Source: Anadara kagoshimensis
Lineage: Eukaryota > Mollusca > Bivalvia > Arcoida > Arcidae
Assembly (NCBI GenBank): GCA_021292105.1
Contig: CM037870.1
Location: 43,356,576-43,420,575 of the forward strand
Length of the DNA: 64,000 nucleotides
Direction: 5' to 3'
This document shows, piece by piece, positions 1 through 11,660 of the stretch. How positions within the stretch are numbered: the first letter of the stretch is position 1; each line of letters starts with the position of its first letter. Below the pieces are notes generated by a model. That model did no database searches. It saw only the letters and a list, made by a program, of their open reading frames with translations, and was not told the origin of the DNA. The position numbers were made by a program, and so were the translations under genes.

Positions 1-40
1 GTTTGCTCAGCGTTAAACTTTCGACAGGTCTGTACTGTAC
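1..40. repeat. 37-bp dispersed motif, inverted copy 1
   Basis: The window opens with the reverse complement of a motif found at 7384-7425 (core GTTAAACTTTCGACAGGTC, then TGTACT). About 31 of 36 positions match between the two. Weaker relatives lie near 18630-18712 and 60055-60100. It may be one arm of a terminal inverted repeat about 7.4 kb apart, or simply a dispersed short repeat. The left side runs off the window. Confidence 0.5.
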
Positions 41-3000
41 ATGTATTTGAGGCACTTTGTTTATGAATAAAACGCCACGTAGATGCTTTGAATCGTTTAT
101 ACATTACATATGGCATATTCTTTTTATTATACCCCTTCAAGCAAGGTTTAAGGAGTATATAGGAATCACTTTGTCAGATTGTCGTGTTCGTTCCATATTT
201 TCTATGTCTTTGGATGGATTTGATCATAATTTGCATAAATATTAACCAAAATAAGCCAAAAAATATGTCACATACAAAATTTGGGTACAAGGACCGTGGG
301 TCAAGGTAATAAGATTAAATTTTAGAAATAACAACGGGACATTTTGTCCTCAAGAGACTTATAATGCAAGGTTTGTTTTTTGTATTTTTGATAAACTTTG
401 TTTATAGATATCACATGTATTGCCAAACTTCCTTCTAACCAGAACATAATTCAGCCATTTCCTGGCATACAAAATTAAATTAACACACACAATATATCAT
501 ACATTGTTACATACGCAAACCTTCGCCTAAACGACGTCACTTCATCGTGTTTTTTTTCAATTGTAACATGATGTCAAAGTTGTAGGTTTCCGTATGGAAC
601 AGTCTATATTATGTTGTTTTCGTCCGTTTGTTTGTTGTTTGTTCTTAATTGAATTGATTATTGCAAAATCACGTGCATGTCATTTTCTAGTTATAAAGTA
701 CTTTGTTTCATTGTATGATCGTGCACATAAATGATCACTTATTCTCTCTTTTATACAATGTGTCTGAATGATTTCGTGCAGATAAGGAAATTAATAAGCG
801 AATGTCACGTTAAAATCGAAACTATGCAGAGAAGACCGAGTCATTGATAATTCAGCAATTTATACCCTCTGAAACGGTCAATCAAATAACACAGCGGACA
901 TATATTTTCCGGATTTAACTAAAATTACATCAATTTATTTTTCAATTATGGTATATCCATTAATATTGTTCAGACATAACTGCTTTGTGTTGCGTTATAG
1001 CGGAGATTTATAACGGTTGTTATTTCCTTAAACCTATTAGTCTTCAACAAATATATAATTGGATATTATTCACTGTAGCAAAAACACCTGCTTTGATTTA
1101 TTTTATCTAAAATTAAATATGTAAAAAGCAACCAAACAATATTTTGTAAATGTATTTTGGTTATATATGATATAAACCAATAATTTTTGTTATTCAACGG
1201 CCAATATATATATATTTTTTTTTACATTTTCTCATTGGCCAAGAACGAGAATTGCCAGGCCTGAATAAATCGATATGACCACCGCGCAAAACCGCACGCG
1301 ACGTTATGTGACGTGACGTTGACAAAATAGCATAAGGGATCTCACTCTCAATCCGAGAAAAATAACATTAATACGTTACGTTATTTTATCAACACAATGA
1401 CAATTTCCTCGGAATTGAATCGATAAAAGTGACAATTTTGCCAATATTCTGTATTTAAAATACGCTGTCGTGTTATATAATTACGAAAATATAAACACAT
1501 TTAAATAAAGATTTTGTAATTTTAAAAAAGCCGGTGTTATTACCATGTATTTTTATACCCGTATTCTTCATAGATCAATTTATTAGAATTAAATAGTCAA
1601 TTAAGAATTAAATCTCAATTTAAATCTATTGATTTTGAAATGATAAAATAGTTAATTTTAGTTAAATTTGTAAAAAAAATAGCCTTGGAAAAATCGCTGT
1701 CTTAAATGATGAAAAAATGGTGAAAACAAAATATCGGATCTAAAAACGTATTAATGTTTTTGATCAAAATGATGTATTATTTGACCTAATATGTCAAATT
1801 TCTTTTATTATCCTTTAATTATCACTAAATTGATGTATTTAAGCCATTTATAACGTTATATAGCCCACATATATATAAACGTAACAATAAATACGTGACA
1901 ATAACGCATTTGTTTTTGCCACCTACGGAGCAATAATCAGTTCGTTTAAAAAATTATATGCCAATAAAAATCATTGGTTATATCATTAAACAATTCTTGG
2001 ATTTTGATTCCGTATACATATAATAGAGATTTATCAACCTCAATAACATGATATTCGTATATTTTGATATTGATATTATTTTGAAAGTAAACAACTTTAA
2101 AAATCATTACTCGTTGATTTTCAATGAGCACAAGGCATACCGAGTCATGTGGCTCATGTTTTATATTGAATTATAATCATTCGTTTGTTAAAATGACGGT
2201 TTTTGTAAACAAAAAAATAAAATATTAACGGTCATACGTTGTATATGTTTTGGGTCTTATGAATAAATAAAGGAATATTTTCAATAAAACTAAAGTGGTA
2301 AGCTATTTGGTTTACATTATTATTGTTCTAGTACAAACAAAACCTTCATATTCAATTTTTCTTAACTGATATGTTTTTAATAAAGAGCTTTTTAAAATTA
2401 ATTTTATTGCATTGTAATAGACATGAACCATAACTTATCACTCTTAATGGAAGCTTACGTTTAAATACACTACAGTCCGTCATTATGCAATCTTTAATGC
2501 ATATTACTAGAATGACATTCCATAGCAAACAACTAGACAACCGATTGCCTTGCGAATGAAACAGTATTGTTGTAACAGAAAAAATAAAAATAATTATTAA
2601 CGGCATGAAGTTTTCTGAATATCTACGTTTCAGCAAGGCAGTAACACCTAACGAAGTTAAATCACGCTGTGTAAAAATAAGTGAATTAAAATGTTATATG
2701 GGTAAATGACAACAAACCTTTTAACTAAATATGAAATAATGTTGAAATTATTTAATCCACTAACCAATTAAACAACTATAAGAAACTCGTAATGCGAGGA
2801 AACAGTTTATCCGTTTCACACTGCGGAAAAACCTGAAGTAACAAAAACATATGCATCTAAGTACAAAAGGGTTAGTTGTTCAAATACGTATTGTTTAAAA
2901 TAACCTTTCCCTGTTTATCTAGTCTAGATTTATCTACCGTGAAACAGAGTACTTCTTTTTAAGCAATAAATATTTCAAACCTTAAAAATATATAAAACCG

Positions 3001-3133
3001 AAATAGCTAACCTTATTGGATGCTGTTTTATTGAAGTTGTTCATCCAGTGAGTCAGTATGAAATAAAAATAAACTTCATAGTATGCAACTTAACGCTCCT
3101 AGCCCACGAAACTAAATATAAAAAAGTACCAAC
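41..3133. other. AT-rich non-coding stretch, no gene seen
   Basis: I see no convincing exon on either strand. Most of it is AT-rich with short homopolymers. A slightly GC-richer patch near 1260-1330 contains overlapping TGACGT half-sites. If the NIT-domain exon at 3134-3700 belongs to a live gene, this is its first intron, because that gene reads leftward. No downstream exon is recognisable here. Confidence 0.5.
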
Positions 3134-3700
3134 CTCTTGCGAAGAATGTACTTCCAAGTGCCCTCTCAATACCTGCTTGCTCCTTGCTTAGTATAAGCAT
3201 GTGGTAAGCAACAAGTTGTTGCCAATAGCTACCGCTTTTGACAGTTTTATACTATCAGCGACCCAGTTAATTATCAATGCATTATCATCAGTATAAAACT
3301 TTATCACCTCTTCAATTGTTACATTTATAGGATCTAAAACTTCCCTATACTCTCTTATTCTTTTGAAATACATCTCTCTTGATACAAAATGTTGCGGACT
3401 TTCCATTGATGGCCATTTGCTTAAATTTCCAATCGCGTAATCCGTATTGAGATATTTCGTTTTTAAACTTTCATAAACCAGAGCATCTCCTTTTGAACTA
3501 ACATATAAAGCTGTGGTGCCTCTCTCAATCTGGGTATAATGAACAACGGTACCAGTTTCCAAACTAAAAAGAACGTCATTTTTTACACTTTTGGTCAGTG
3601 TTAATGTCAAGTCGTCCTGGTACAATTGCACTCCGATTATCGCAAGAAGGGCTAGTACGGGAATCACGGACAAAATTATAATTTTAGTAAATTGGTCCAT
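3134..3700 (-). pseudogene. NIT-domain (nitrate/nitrite-sensing-like) membrane protein, first exon, copy a, frame-broken
   Basis: An ATG at 3700 opens a protein with a hydrophobic membrane segment at residues ~7-27. A NIT-type sensor region follows, with the hallmark QIERGTTALYVSSKG, then WPSMESP, FYTDDNALIINW and a helical tail. The frame breaks near 3218-3224. One frame over, the sequence continues as QLVAYHMLILSKEQAGIERA and LGSTFFARG, typical of animal NIT domains, and ends at a donor-like AAGAG|GTTGGT (last exon base 3134). About 35-40% of residues match the exon at 53478-54045. In bacteria NIT domains sense nitrate or nitrite; in marine invertebrates they occur on receptor-type guanylate cyclases. 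That this gene also carries a cyclase domain is inference, as no later exon is visible. The single-base shift could be decay or an assembly error. Confidence 0.68.
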
Positions 3701-4305
3701 CGCCCTTGTCTGGTCATTAAATCATGACTGCACACAGCGCATTTAAATTTCACAGGCACCGTTTCAATATTATTACTGAAACCATTCATCATATATTGTA
3801 TGAAAAATGTTATAATAATAATTCAGACAAAATATTAATATAATATTAATGTTTCCATAGTAACTGTTTATACAACTGTTGTGATTTAGATTCGCTTTAC
3901 CACTCTAATCCCAGATGCGACCATTCTAGAACCAACAAGTCATGAGTTCACCAGCAATATTCTCTTGTGAGTTAATTATAATCGCTAAATCAATAACGGT
4001 ATCACCCGATGCTGTAAGACGAGACACTTAGTATACATTGTAATCATGAATTAAATTTATATATTCGACTTTGATAAATTCTTAAATTAAAAATCAATAA
4101 TATACGAATTTACTGGTACTATTTCCCTAAAACTGATCGAAATTTTTTTTAATGAAATCTATAATTAATTTATATATTTTACACTTATAAGATGGCATTA
4201 AGTCACACATATATATTCCATTTGAGTGATGTTTCTGCATATTGAGATATTCAAATGATAAATACATCTCTATATAAGATACCAGGGTATACAATATTTA
4301 GATAT
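3701..4305. other. Non-coding stretch upstream of NIT exon a
   Basis: AT-rich DNA 5' of the minus-strand NIT exon. I see no TATA box at a convincing distance, no second exon and no repeat structure. Confidence 0.4.
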
Positions 4306-4460
4306 ACAGTCATGCCTGTCTATATATAAAGGCCACCTAAGGAAACTTTATATACAGGTTCAAATAATATGAATAAAGAACAATTGGGATACAATTCTAC
4401 TGGCCTTTGTAAGCAGGTGACCCTTATATAGAGGTTGCCTTTAAGGCAGGTTAGACTGTG
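4306..4460. mobile_element. MITE with CAGTC...GACTG ends (copy 1)
   Basis: A ~155-bp sequence begins ACAGTCATGCCTGTCTATA and ends with the imperfect inverse (AAGGCAGGTTAGACTGT). Inside it the phrases AAAGGCCACC and GTGACCCTTATATA also mirror one another. A second copy lies at 60645-60816. CAGTc ends at TA-rich targets recall pogo/Tigger-type Tc1-mariner MITEs. It has no coding capacity. Confidence 0.6.
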
Positions 4461-5398
4461 TTGGAATGGCATTTTGCAATTGTTGATCTGTTGAATAGCG
4501 CTATGGATTTAAAAGTTTGACGTTCACATTTTTACTTTATTCATCTAATATGTTGACATATTTCACTTAATCTTATATAATTAACCATTGCTAGCGTGCT
4601 GCTACTTCTTCTTTATTATTGAGTACGGGACAGTGTTTAAGTGAAACATCATACCTTTAGCGCCTGAGTTTCACACAACTAGCATATTATGTCTCATTGA
4701 TTGGTTTTCCAATTTGGAGATTATCTACCATCAGAATACCATTCCAGAGAATTAAGATTATCTGTGTTTCTTACTAAATGTCAGAAGTCTTGGTACCCAA
4801 CGGATTTAAACCTTTCTCATTTAAAGATCCTCTGTCAAAATGAAATGTACTATTTCCTGTTTTGGCCAGATATGTGCTTATTTTGAATGTTTCGTTTAAT
4901 TTACAAGAGAATTGAATACATGCACATGTATACGCATTTAAGCTGGAAATGACATATAATCTACTTGGCAATAAATAAATAAATAAACTCATCACAGATA
5001 TGTGTACGTGTACAAAACTTCAGGAAAACGATATCAAGATGATATGTCAAGATAGTTATATGTAATTAAATTTCGAAACAGCAATGGAATCTTTCTTTAC
5101 TCAATTTATTTTTTCCATTATCTCTAGTTTAAGATTGCATTCTAGATAATATTAGAGAACTGTTGGAGCACGACACGTGATTACCCATTCTTTGTCTTTC
5201 TCACACTCTATGATGTTTCAAACATAAGATTATGACATTGTATTTACAGAATCGAATATAAACAAGAAAAAAGTAATTTATTAGGAGTTTACATTGTAAT
5301 TAAGATATGTCTTAACTAGTTTTCGAAGTATAAACCATTTGTTTTCGCCTGGAACAGACCGATGCCGATGGTACAAAGTTTGCAATCCGACTTAACTA
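4461..5398. other. Non-coding stretch, nothing recognised
   Basis: AT-rich DNA with no recognised exon, repeat or RNA gene on either strand. Confidence 0.4.
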
Positions 5399-5454
5399 CC
5401 ATTTTAATTTTTGACTTGTTGGGGTTTCCAACAACAAGTCAAAAATTAAAGTGG
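5399..5454. repeat. Near-perfect 56-nt hairpin
   Basis: Arms 5399-5421 and 5432-5454 are complementary at 22 of 23 positions, separated by a 10-nt loop. The central stem is TTTAATTTTTGACTTGTTG. The size suits a small stem-loop RNA or a fold-back element. No flanking direct repeat was found. Confidence 0.6.
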
Positions 5455-5597
5455 GGGTTAATTGGGCTGATGAGTCGGACTACAATGTTTGTAGAAATGG
5501 TTATTTCTTTGCATGAAATGACAATAGTTATGTATCTGTCTGTGTTTTAAATGTATCTATACTACAGCTTTGTTGTACAGACAATGGTAAAATAATG

Positions 5598-6419
5598 TGC
5601 AGTATACGTACATGTACTCTTGTTCTAAAACCACATCATCTGTACCCGTAAACCTCAGAATCATCAAGAATTGTATTGCAATATTGAATATCTGTCAAGA
5701 TTGTTAATTAAAATAGAATTAAAATTGTATGTGAATTTTTTTTTAAATTCTGCTGTTCTTGTTATAACTTGAGAGAAAAATATCCTGGTCCTCAACATTG
5801 TAGAAATTTTGTCTTGTTGTCATAAACCATTATTTGAATGTATTTTATGATTTAATTAAAAATGGTATATGACATTGTGACCTTGACCGTCATTGTCTCT
5901 TGGCATATGCACCCAACTCTGGTATGCGACACATCGTCTAATGTTGGTTTTACAAATTCCAATTCAATTTATACACGTTATGGCAATTTACATAAATACA
6001 TAAGACATTATAAATAATAATTCAAACAACAGTGATAAATGTATTTAGGGTAACATCGATGGAAATATTGTTTACAAACGATTGGCGAATATCAAAACAT
6101 TTATTAATAAAATGTGTGTATGTTTTAATAAATCAGTTTTATTGCAATTAAGTATAAGTTTCATTTTATTTATGTCAGAGCAATTATTACAATGTGGACA
6201 GTTTTCTTTATTTTTGAGAATAGTATATCTCTCTCAATATATTAAGTTGAGTTGAGTAATGGTGTTTAACGTCCCAGTCAGGAATATTTCACTTATATCG
6301 AGACGTCGCAAGGTATAGGCGAAGATGCACAAATAAATACATTAAAATAAGTGTGATGCCCTGCCTAAAAGACAAACGAGACACAATAAAAATAAGAATT
6401 ATCGATCTAAATACAATTT
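5598..6419. repeat. 0.82-kb segment duplicated inside the downstream minisatellite (source copy)
   Basis: This segment reappears at 11661-12483 with about four substitutions and a small indel (a GA gained after TGTGTG), roughly 99.5% identity. It includes the first part of the interrupted SINE at 6247 and about 85 bp of the DNA inserted into that SINE, so it is not a natural element. At the source it is flanked by TAAAATAA at 5588-5595 and 6421-6428, which may be chance in AT-rich DNA. Confidence 0.85.
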
Positions 6420-6990
6420 CTAAAATAAGAGAAAAATTAAAAATACACATTTTACGCCTTTTGAACATAAAATTAAGTGTTTTGCCTAAAAGAGTTTGTG
6501 CTTCATTTTCTAACTTAATTGTTAAAACCTTCTCGTTGCTATTTATAAAATTAAAATACTCATATTTTCTTTGCATAAAAATAAAGATTATATCTCAGAC
6601 CACTATAAAACTCACAATCAAATGCTGTTAAGTTTCAACTTCATTAAAATCACAATTTTTACAAAATCTTTCGTGAAGGGGGATTTTGGGCCTGGCGTAT
6701 CGTCCGGTTTCAAGTTCAAGGGGGAGAGAACCACATCTAAAGTAAGCAAACACTCTTCTCTGATCTCTATATTAAACAACAGTGTTCTTTAGCGTGCCAA
6801 GTCCACCATGACACGGGACCTCGTTTATTTTTAGTTCCCATCCGAAAGAACCGTGACTTTCATTTCGAAATGCGTCGAAAGAACAGTCATTACCCACTTT
6901 CAAGTCTTGGTTCAGACCCGGTCGGGGTTCGAACCCACGCCCTCCCACTTATGGAGCGAGCACTCTACCAACTGAGCTACTGCAGTGGTC
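6247..6990 (-). mobile_element. tRNA-headed SINE, interrupted by a ~450-bp insertion
   Basis: The minus strand starts at 6990 with a tRNA-like head: GTAGCTCAGTTGGTAGAG (box A) and GGGTTCGAACCCC (box B). The body matches the SINEs at 28786-29129 and 58827-59180, and the conserved tail GTTAAACACCATTACTCAA lies at 6247-6270. Body and tail are separated by ~450 bp of unrelated DNA (about 6333-6781), so this is a nested insertion. RNA polymerase III boxes make it a retroposon, not a functional tRNA gene. Confidence 0.8.
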
Positions 6991-7383
6991 TTTTATTGCA
7001 GGAAAGAAAAAGGCGATGTTTAACTTTTATTAGATAGTAACTGCAACATGAACAAATTCTTTCTATTACTTTCATATCACGATGTCTTTTAGTCTCTATC
7101 AACAGTTTATGAAGCTTTCATCTAATTTTTGAAATTGTTGGTCTGTGTTTGACAATATATTCGGGCGACATTGTAGTGTACTTATTGGAGACAGTAAATT
7201 AAATTTTGTAGAGGATCTCAACAACACTTGGTTGCTCTTGAGTGACAATATCAGTATTTGTGCCAAGTTATATCAAAATCCATTTATAGACATGGCGAAT
7301 ATGGAGCCGGGACACGAAATTTTGACGGAGATAAGCTTGACGGCCAAACAGTTATACAAACAGGGTGTTTCTTACGGTGTAAC
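6991..7383. other. Unassigned stretch with an 80-codon open frame
   Basis: An open frame from about 7130 to 7387 (plus) has protein-like composition (for example LNFVEDLNNTWLLLSDN) but no ATG at its start and no similarity I recognise. A possible acceptor (GATGTCTTTTAG) lies just upstream near 7082-7093. It may be an exon or chance. Confidence 0.2.
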
Positions 7384-7425
7384 TTAGTACAGACCTGTCG
7401 AAAGTTTAACACTAAGCTAACTAAA
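7384..7425. repeat. 37-bp dispersed motif, inverted copy 2
   Basis: TAGTACAGACCTGTCGAAAG followed by TTTAACACTAAGCTAAC is the inverse of positions 1-40. It is the best preserved copy in the window. Confidence 0.5.
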
Positions 7426-8087
7426 ATAAAGCGCCAAGGCTACCGAGATATGGGTAGTTAGTGGCAAAAAACTGCTGAAAGACAGCAATTTCTGATGTCG
7501 AGAGATAGATAAGTTAATACATTTCATACCGTTAATACAGTTCATTCATTAAAAAAACAAACAAAAACATACCGTTAATACATTTCATTCATTATTTATT
7601 AAAAAAACAAACACACAAAAACATTCCGTTAATACATTTCTCTAATCAACTAGTTCACTAAAATAAATAACCCCAGCCACGCTGAGAGTGGAACATGAGG
7701 GCATGATACAGATCTGATTTTGAATGCATTATTTTGATAAAAATTAAAAATCAGCACATGACAGAATTCATCTATATATATGATAATAATAATATATTAT
7801 CACATAATTAATATATAATATTCATAATACACTATGCGATGTCCGTAAGTTGATTGTTTAACTGGTACTTACAAACTGTTTTGAAAAAAAAAAAAAAATA
7901 AAAAATCAATAAATCAATAAATAAATAAATAAATAATTTAAGCATTATTTATTACAATAGACGAAAAATTTCGCCAAATTTTATTTGACCAAAACTTTAA
8001 AATTGAACAATACAATTTAGTTTACTGTCCGTAAAGTTCATGGTTGTTTACGTTACCGAGTCGAATATTACGCACGCCACTCCAAGC
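7426..8087. other. AT-rich upstream region of zinc-finger gene a
   Basis: Mostly low-complexity A/T, with an A run and (AAAT)n/(AATC)n tracts at 7884-7936. From about 7900 it becomes alignable with the upstream region of zinc-finger gene b (40260-40545): both have AAATAAATAAATA tracts, then ACTGTCCGTAAA(G/A)TTCATG. The shared flank supports a common promoter origin. Confidence 0.55.
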
Positions 8088-8096
8088 TATAAATAG
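8088..8096 (+). promoter_or_regulatory. TATA box of zinc-finger gene a
   Basis: TATAAATAG in the context CCAAGCTATAAATAG is conserved exactly with 40545-40553 upstream of gene b, in otherwise diverging flanks. About 80 bp downstream both genes have the same donor site. Transcription is expected to start near 8118. Confidence 0.65.
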
Positions 8097-8117
8097 CTCA
8101 TTAGTGCAACAAGATTT

Positions 8118-8170
8118 TTTGCAGTTAATTTCAGCCATACCTACCTCATGAGATAAAGGTAACCAAGCCA
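8118..8170 (+). other. Zinc-finger gene a, exon 1 (5' UTR, inferred)
   Basis: The start is placed ~30 bp after the TATA box. The end is set by ACCAAGCCA|GTAAGTTAGATA, identical around the donor to gene b (40621-40635). The exon is non-coding as drawn. Support comes from conservation between the paralogs and from the matching acceptor ahead of the zinc-finger exon; there is no transcript evidence. Confidence 0.55.
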
Positions 8171-8454
8171 GTAAGTTAGATAAAGTGCATAAAATGTCCA
8201 GTTGCTAATCCCACCATATCTTTCTGTAGAATGACGATTTTACATGCAGGGCTCTTAACATGATGACACTTGAAATATGCAGGTCATGACCTGCAGAGGC
8301 CTGTACCTAACTTGACGGTCTAGTTGACCAGACTGGTTTCAACATTATTTCAAAATTTCATTTTTTTATCAAGCAGTAGTGCAATTAAAGGATGAATCAC
8401 GCAGTTAACTGTAACTACTATGCTATGTTTTTTAATCTAAATTTAAAATAGAAA

Positions 8455-8565
8455 TCCATTGGCTCACCTGAGCGGTGTGACCCGAAAATCATGGGGTGGG
8501 GTGGGATGCAAAAATTGTGATATTTGTCATTTAATCTAAAGCTCTATCAGGATAATTTTGGTGAC
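8455..8565. repeat. Fragment of GCTCACCTGAG dispersed repeat
   Basis: TTGGCTCACCTGAGCGGTG is a short piece of the same family that starts at 25959. It lies just before the 57-bp array. Confidence 0.45.
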
Positions 8566-8639
8566 AAAACTCTACTCTATGTCTCCATACAGGAATGTAG
8601 GTTACAGGTACTATGTCATCATTGTACTTCAGTTTTATG

Positions 8640-11626
8640 TCCCCATACAGGAATGTAGGTGACAGGTACTATGTCGTCATTGTACTCCACTCTATGCCTT
8701 CATACAGGAATGAAGGTGACAGGTACTATGTCGTCATTGTACTCCACTCTATGTCTTCATACGGGAATGTAGGTGACAGGTACTATGTCAACTTTGTACT
8801 CCACTCTATGTCTCCATACAGGAATATAGGTGACAGTTACTATGTCATCATTGTACTCCACTCTATGCCTCCTTACACGAATGTAGGTGACAGGTACTAT
8901 GTCATCATTGTACTCCACTCTATGCCTCCATACAGGAATGTAGGTGACAGGTACTATGTCATCATTGTACTCCACTCTATGCCTCCATACAGGGATGTAG
9001 GTGACAGGTACTATGTCGTCATTGTACTCTACTCTATGCCTCCATACAGGAATGTAGGTGACAGGTACTATGTCATCATTGTACTCCACTCTATGCCTCC
9101 ATACAGGAATGTAGGTGACAGGTACTATGTCATCATTGTACTCAACTCTATGCCTGCATACAGGAATGTAGGTGACACTGTCACAGGTACTATGTCATCA
9201 TTGTACTCAACTCTATGCCTCCTTACAGGAATGTAGGTGACAGGTACTATGTCCTCATTGTACTCCACTCTATGCCTCCTTACACGAATGTAGGTGACAG
9301 GTACTATGTCATCATTGTACTCCACTCTATGCCTCAATACAGGAATGTAGGTGACAGGTACTATGTCGTCATTGTACTCTACTCTATGCCTCCATACAGG
9401 AATGTAGGTGACAGGTACTATGTCATCATTGTACTCAACTCTATGCCTCCATACAGGAATGTAGGTGACACTGTCACAGGTACTGTGTCCTCATTGTACT
9501 CCACTCTATGCCTCCATACAGGAATGTAGGTGACAGGTACTATGTCATCATTGTACTCAACTCTATGCCTCCATACAGGAATGTAGGTGACACTGTCACA
9601 GGTACTGTGTCCTCATTGTATTCAACTCTATGCCTCCTTACAGGAATATAGGTGACAGGTACTATGTCATCATTGTACTCCACTCTATGCCTCCTTACAC
9701 GAATGTAGGTGACAGGTACTATGTCATCATTGTACTCCACTCTATGCCTCAATACAGGAATATAGGTGACAGGTACTATGTCATCATTGTACTCCACTCT
9801 ATGCCTCCTTACACGAATGTAGGTGACAGGTACTATGTCGTCATTGTACTCTACTCTATGCCTCCATACAGGAATGTAGGTGACAGGTACTATGTCCTCA
9901 TTGTACTCCACTCTATGCCTCCTTACACGAATGTAGGTGACAGGTACTATGTCATCATTGTACTCCACTCTGTGCCTCAATACAGGAATGTAGGTGACAG
10001 GTACTATGTCGTCATTGTACTCCACTCTATGCCTCCATACAGGAATATAGGTGACAGGTACTATGTCGTCATTGTACTCCACTCTATGCCTCCATACAGG
10101 AATATAGGTGACAGGTACTATGTCGTCGTTGTACTCCACTCTATGCCTCCATACAGGAATATAGGTGACAGGTACTATGTCGTCATTGTACTCCAGTCTA
10201 TGCCTCCATACAGGAATATAGGTGACAGGTACTATGTCGTCATTGTACTCCACTCTATGCCTCCATACAGGAATGTAGGTGACAGGTACTATGTCCTCAT
10301 TGTACTCTACTCTATGCCTCCATACAGGAATATAGGTGACAGGTACTATGTCATCATTGTACTCCACTCTATGCCTCCTTACACGAATGTAGGTGACACT
10401 GTCACAGGTACTATGTCATCATTGTACTCCACTTCATGCCTCCATACAGGAATATAGGTGACAGGTACTATGTCGTCATTGTACTCCACTCTATGCCTCC
10501 ATACAGAAATATAGGTGACAGGTACTATGTCGTCATTGTACTCCACTCTATGCCTCCATACAGGAATATAGGTGACAGGTACTATGTCGTCATTGTACTC
10601 CACTCTATGCCTCCATACAGGAATATAGGTGACAGGTACTATGTCGTCATTGTACTCCACTCTATGCCTCCATACAGGAATATAGGTGACAGGTACTATG
10701 TCGTCATTGTACTCCACTCTATGCCTCCATACAGGAATATAGGTGACAGGTACTATGTCCTCATTGTACTCTACTCTATGCCTCCATACAGGAATATAGG
10801 TGACAGGTACTATGTCATCATTGTACTCCACTCTATGCCTCCTTACACGAATGTAGGTGACACTGTCACAGGTACTATGTCATCATTGTACTCCACTTCA
10901 TGCCTCCATACAGGAATATAGGTGACAGGTACTATGTCGTCATTGTACTCCACTCTATGCCTCCATACAGGAATGTAGGTGACAGGTACTATGTCGTCAT
11001 TGTACTCTACTCTATGCCTCCATACAGGAATGTAGGTGACAGGTACTATGTCGTCATTGTACTCTACTCCTCCATACAGGAATGTAGGTGAAAGGTACTA
11101 TGTCATCATTGTACTCAACTCTATGCCTGCATACAGGAATGTAGGTGACAGGTACTATGTCGTCATTGTACTCTACTCAATGCCTCCATATAGGAATATA
11201 GGTGACAGGTACTATGTCGTCATTGTACTCTACTTTATGCCTCCATACAGGAATGTAGGTGACAGGTACTGTGTCATCATTGTACTCTACTCTATGCCTC
11301 CATACAGGAATGTAGGTGACAGGTACTATGTCGTCATTGTACTCTACTCTATGCCTCCATACAGGAATGTAGGTGACAGGTACTATGTCGTCATTGTACT
11401 CCACTCTATGCCTCCATACAGGAATGTAGGTGACAGGTACTATGTCGTCATTGTACTCTACTCTATGCCTCCATATAGGAATGTAAGTTACAGGTACTAT
11501 GTCATCATTGTACTCCACTCTATGCCTCCATACAGGAATGTAGGTAACAGGTACTATGTCGTCATTGTACTCTACTCTATGCCTGCATACAGGAATGTAG
11601 GTGACAGGTACTATGTCGTCATTGTA
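8640..11626. repeat. Minisatellite block A (first copy of a ~3-kb duplicated block)
   Basis: The order of variant units here is repeated at 12525-15508 with a constant offset of 3882-3884 bp. Shared rare units include GAATGAAGG near 8710, the ATGTCAACTTTG unit near 8790, the 8-bp-insert units at 9175, 9470, 9590, 10395 and 10860, and the GTGAAAGG unit near 11090. Only a few single-base indels and substitutions separate the copies. Confidence 0.9.
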
Positions 11627-11660
11627 CTCTACTCCTCCATACAGGAATGTAGGTGAAAGG

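Noticed and set aside
5588-6428. 5598-6419 as a mobile element with TAAAATAA target duplication
   Set aside because: It ends in the middle of an insertion within a SINE, has no terminal repeats, and the 8-bp AT-only match is weak evidence.
6900-6990. tRNA gene on the minus strand (also at 28788 and 59115-59173)
   Set aside because: A/B boxes are present, but the acceptor and anticodon arms do not form a proper cloverleaf. Each is followed by the same SINE body and tail.
1-7425. A 7.4-kb transposon bounded by the inverted motif at both ends
   Set aside because: No target duplication can be read at the left edge, the interior holds no transposase, and the motif recurs elsewhere without a body. 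Kept only as a dispersed motif.
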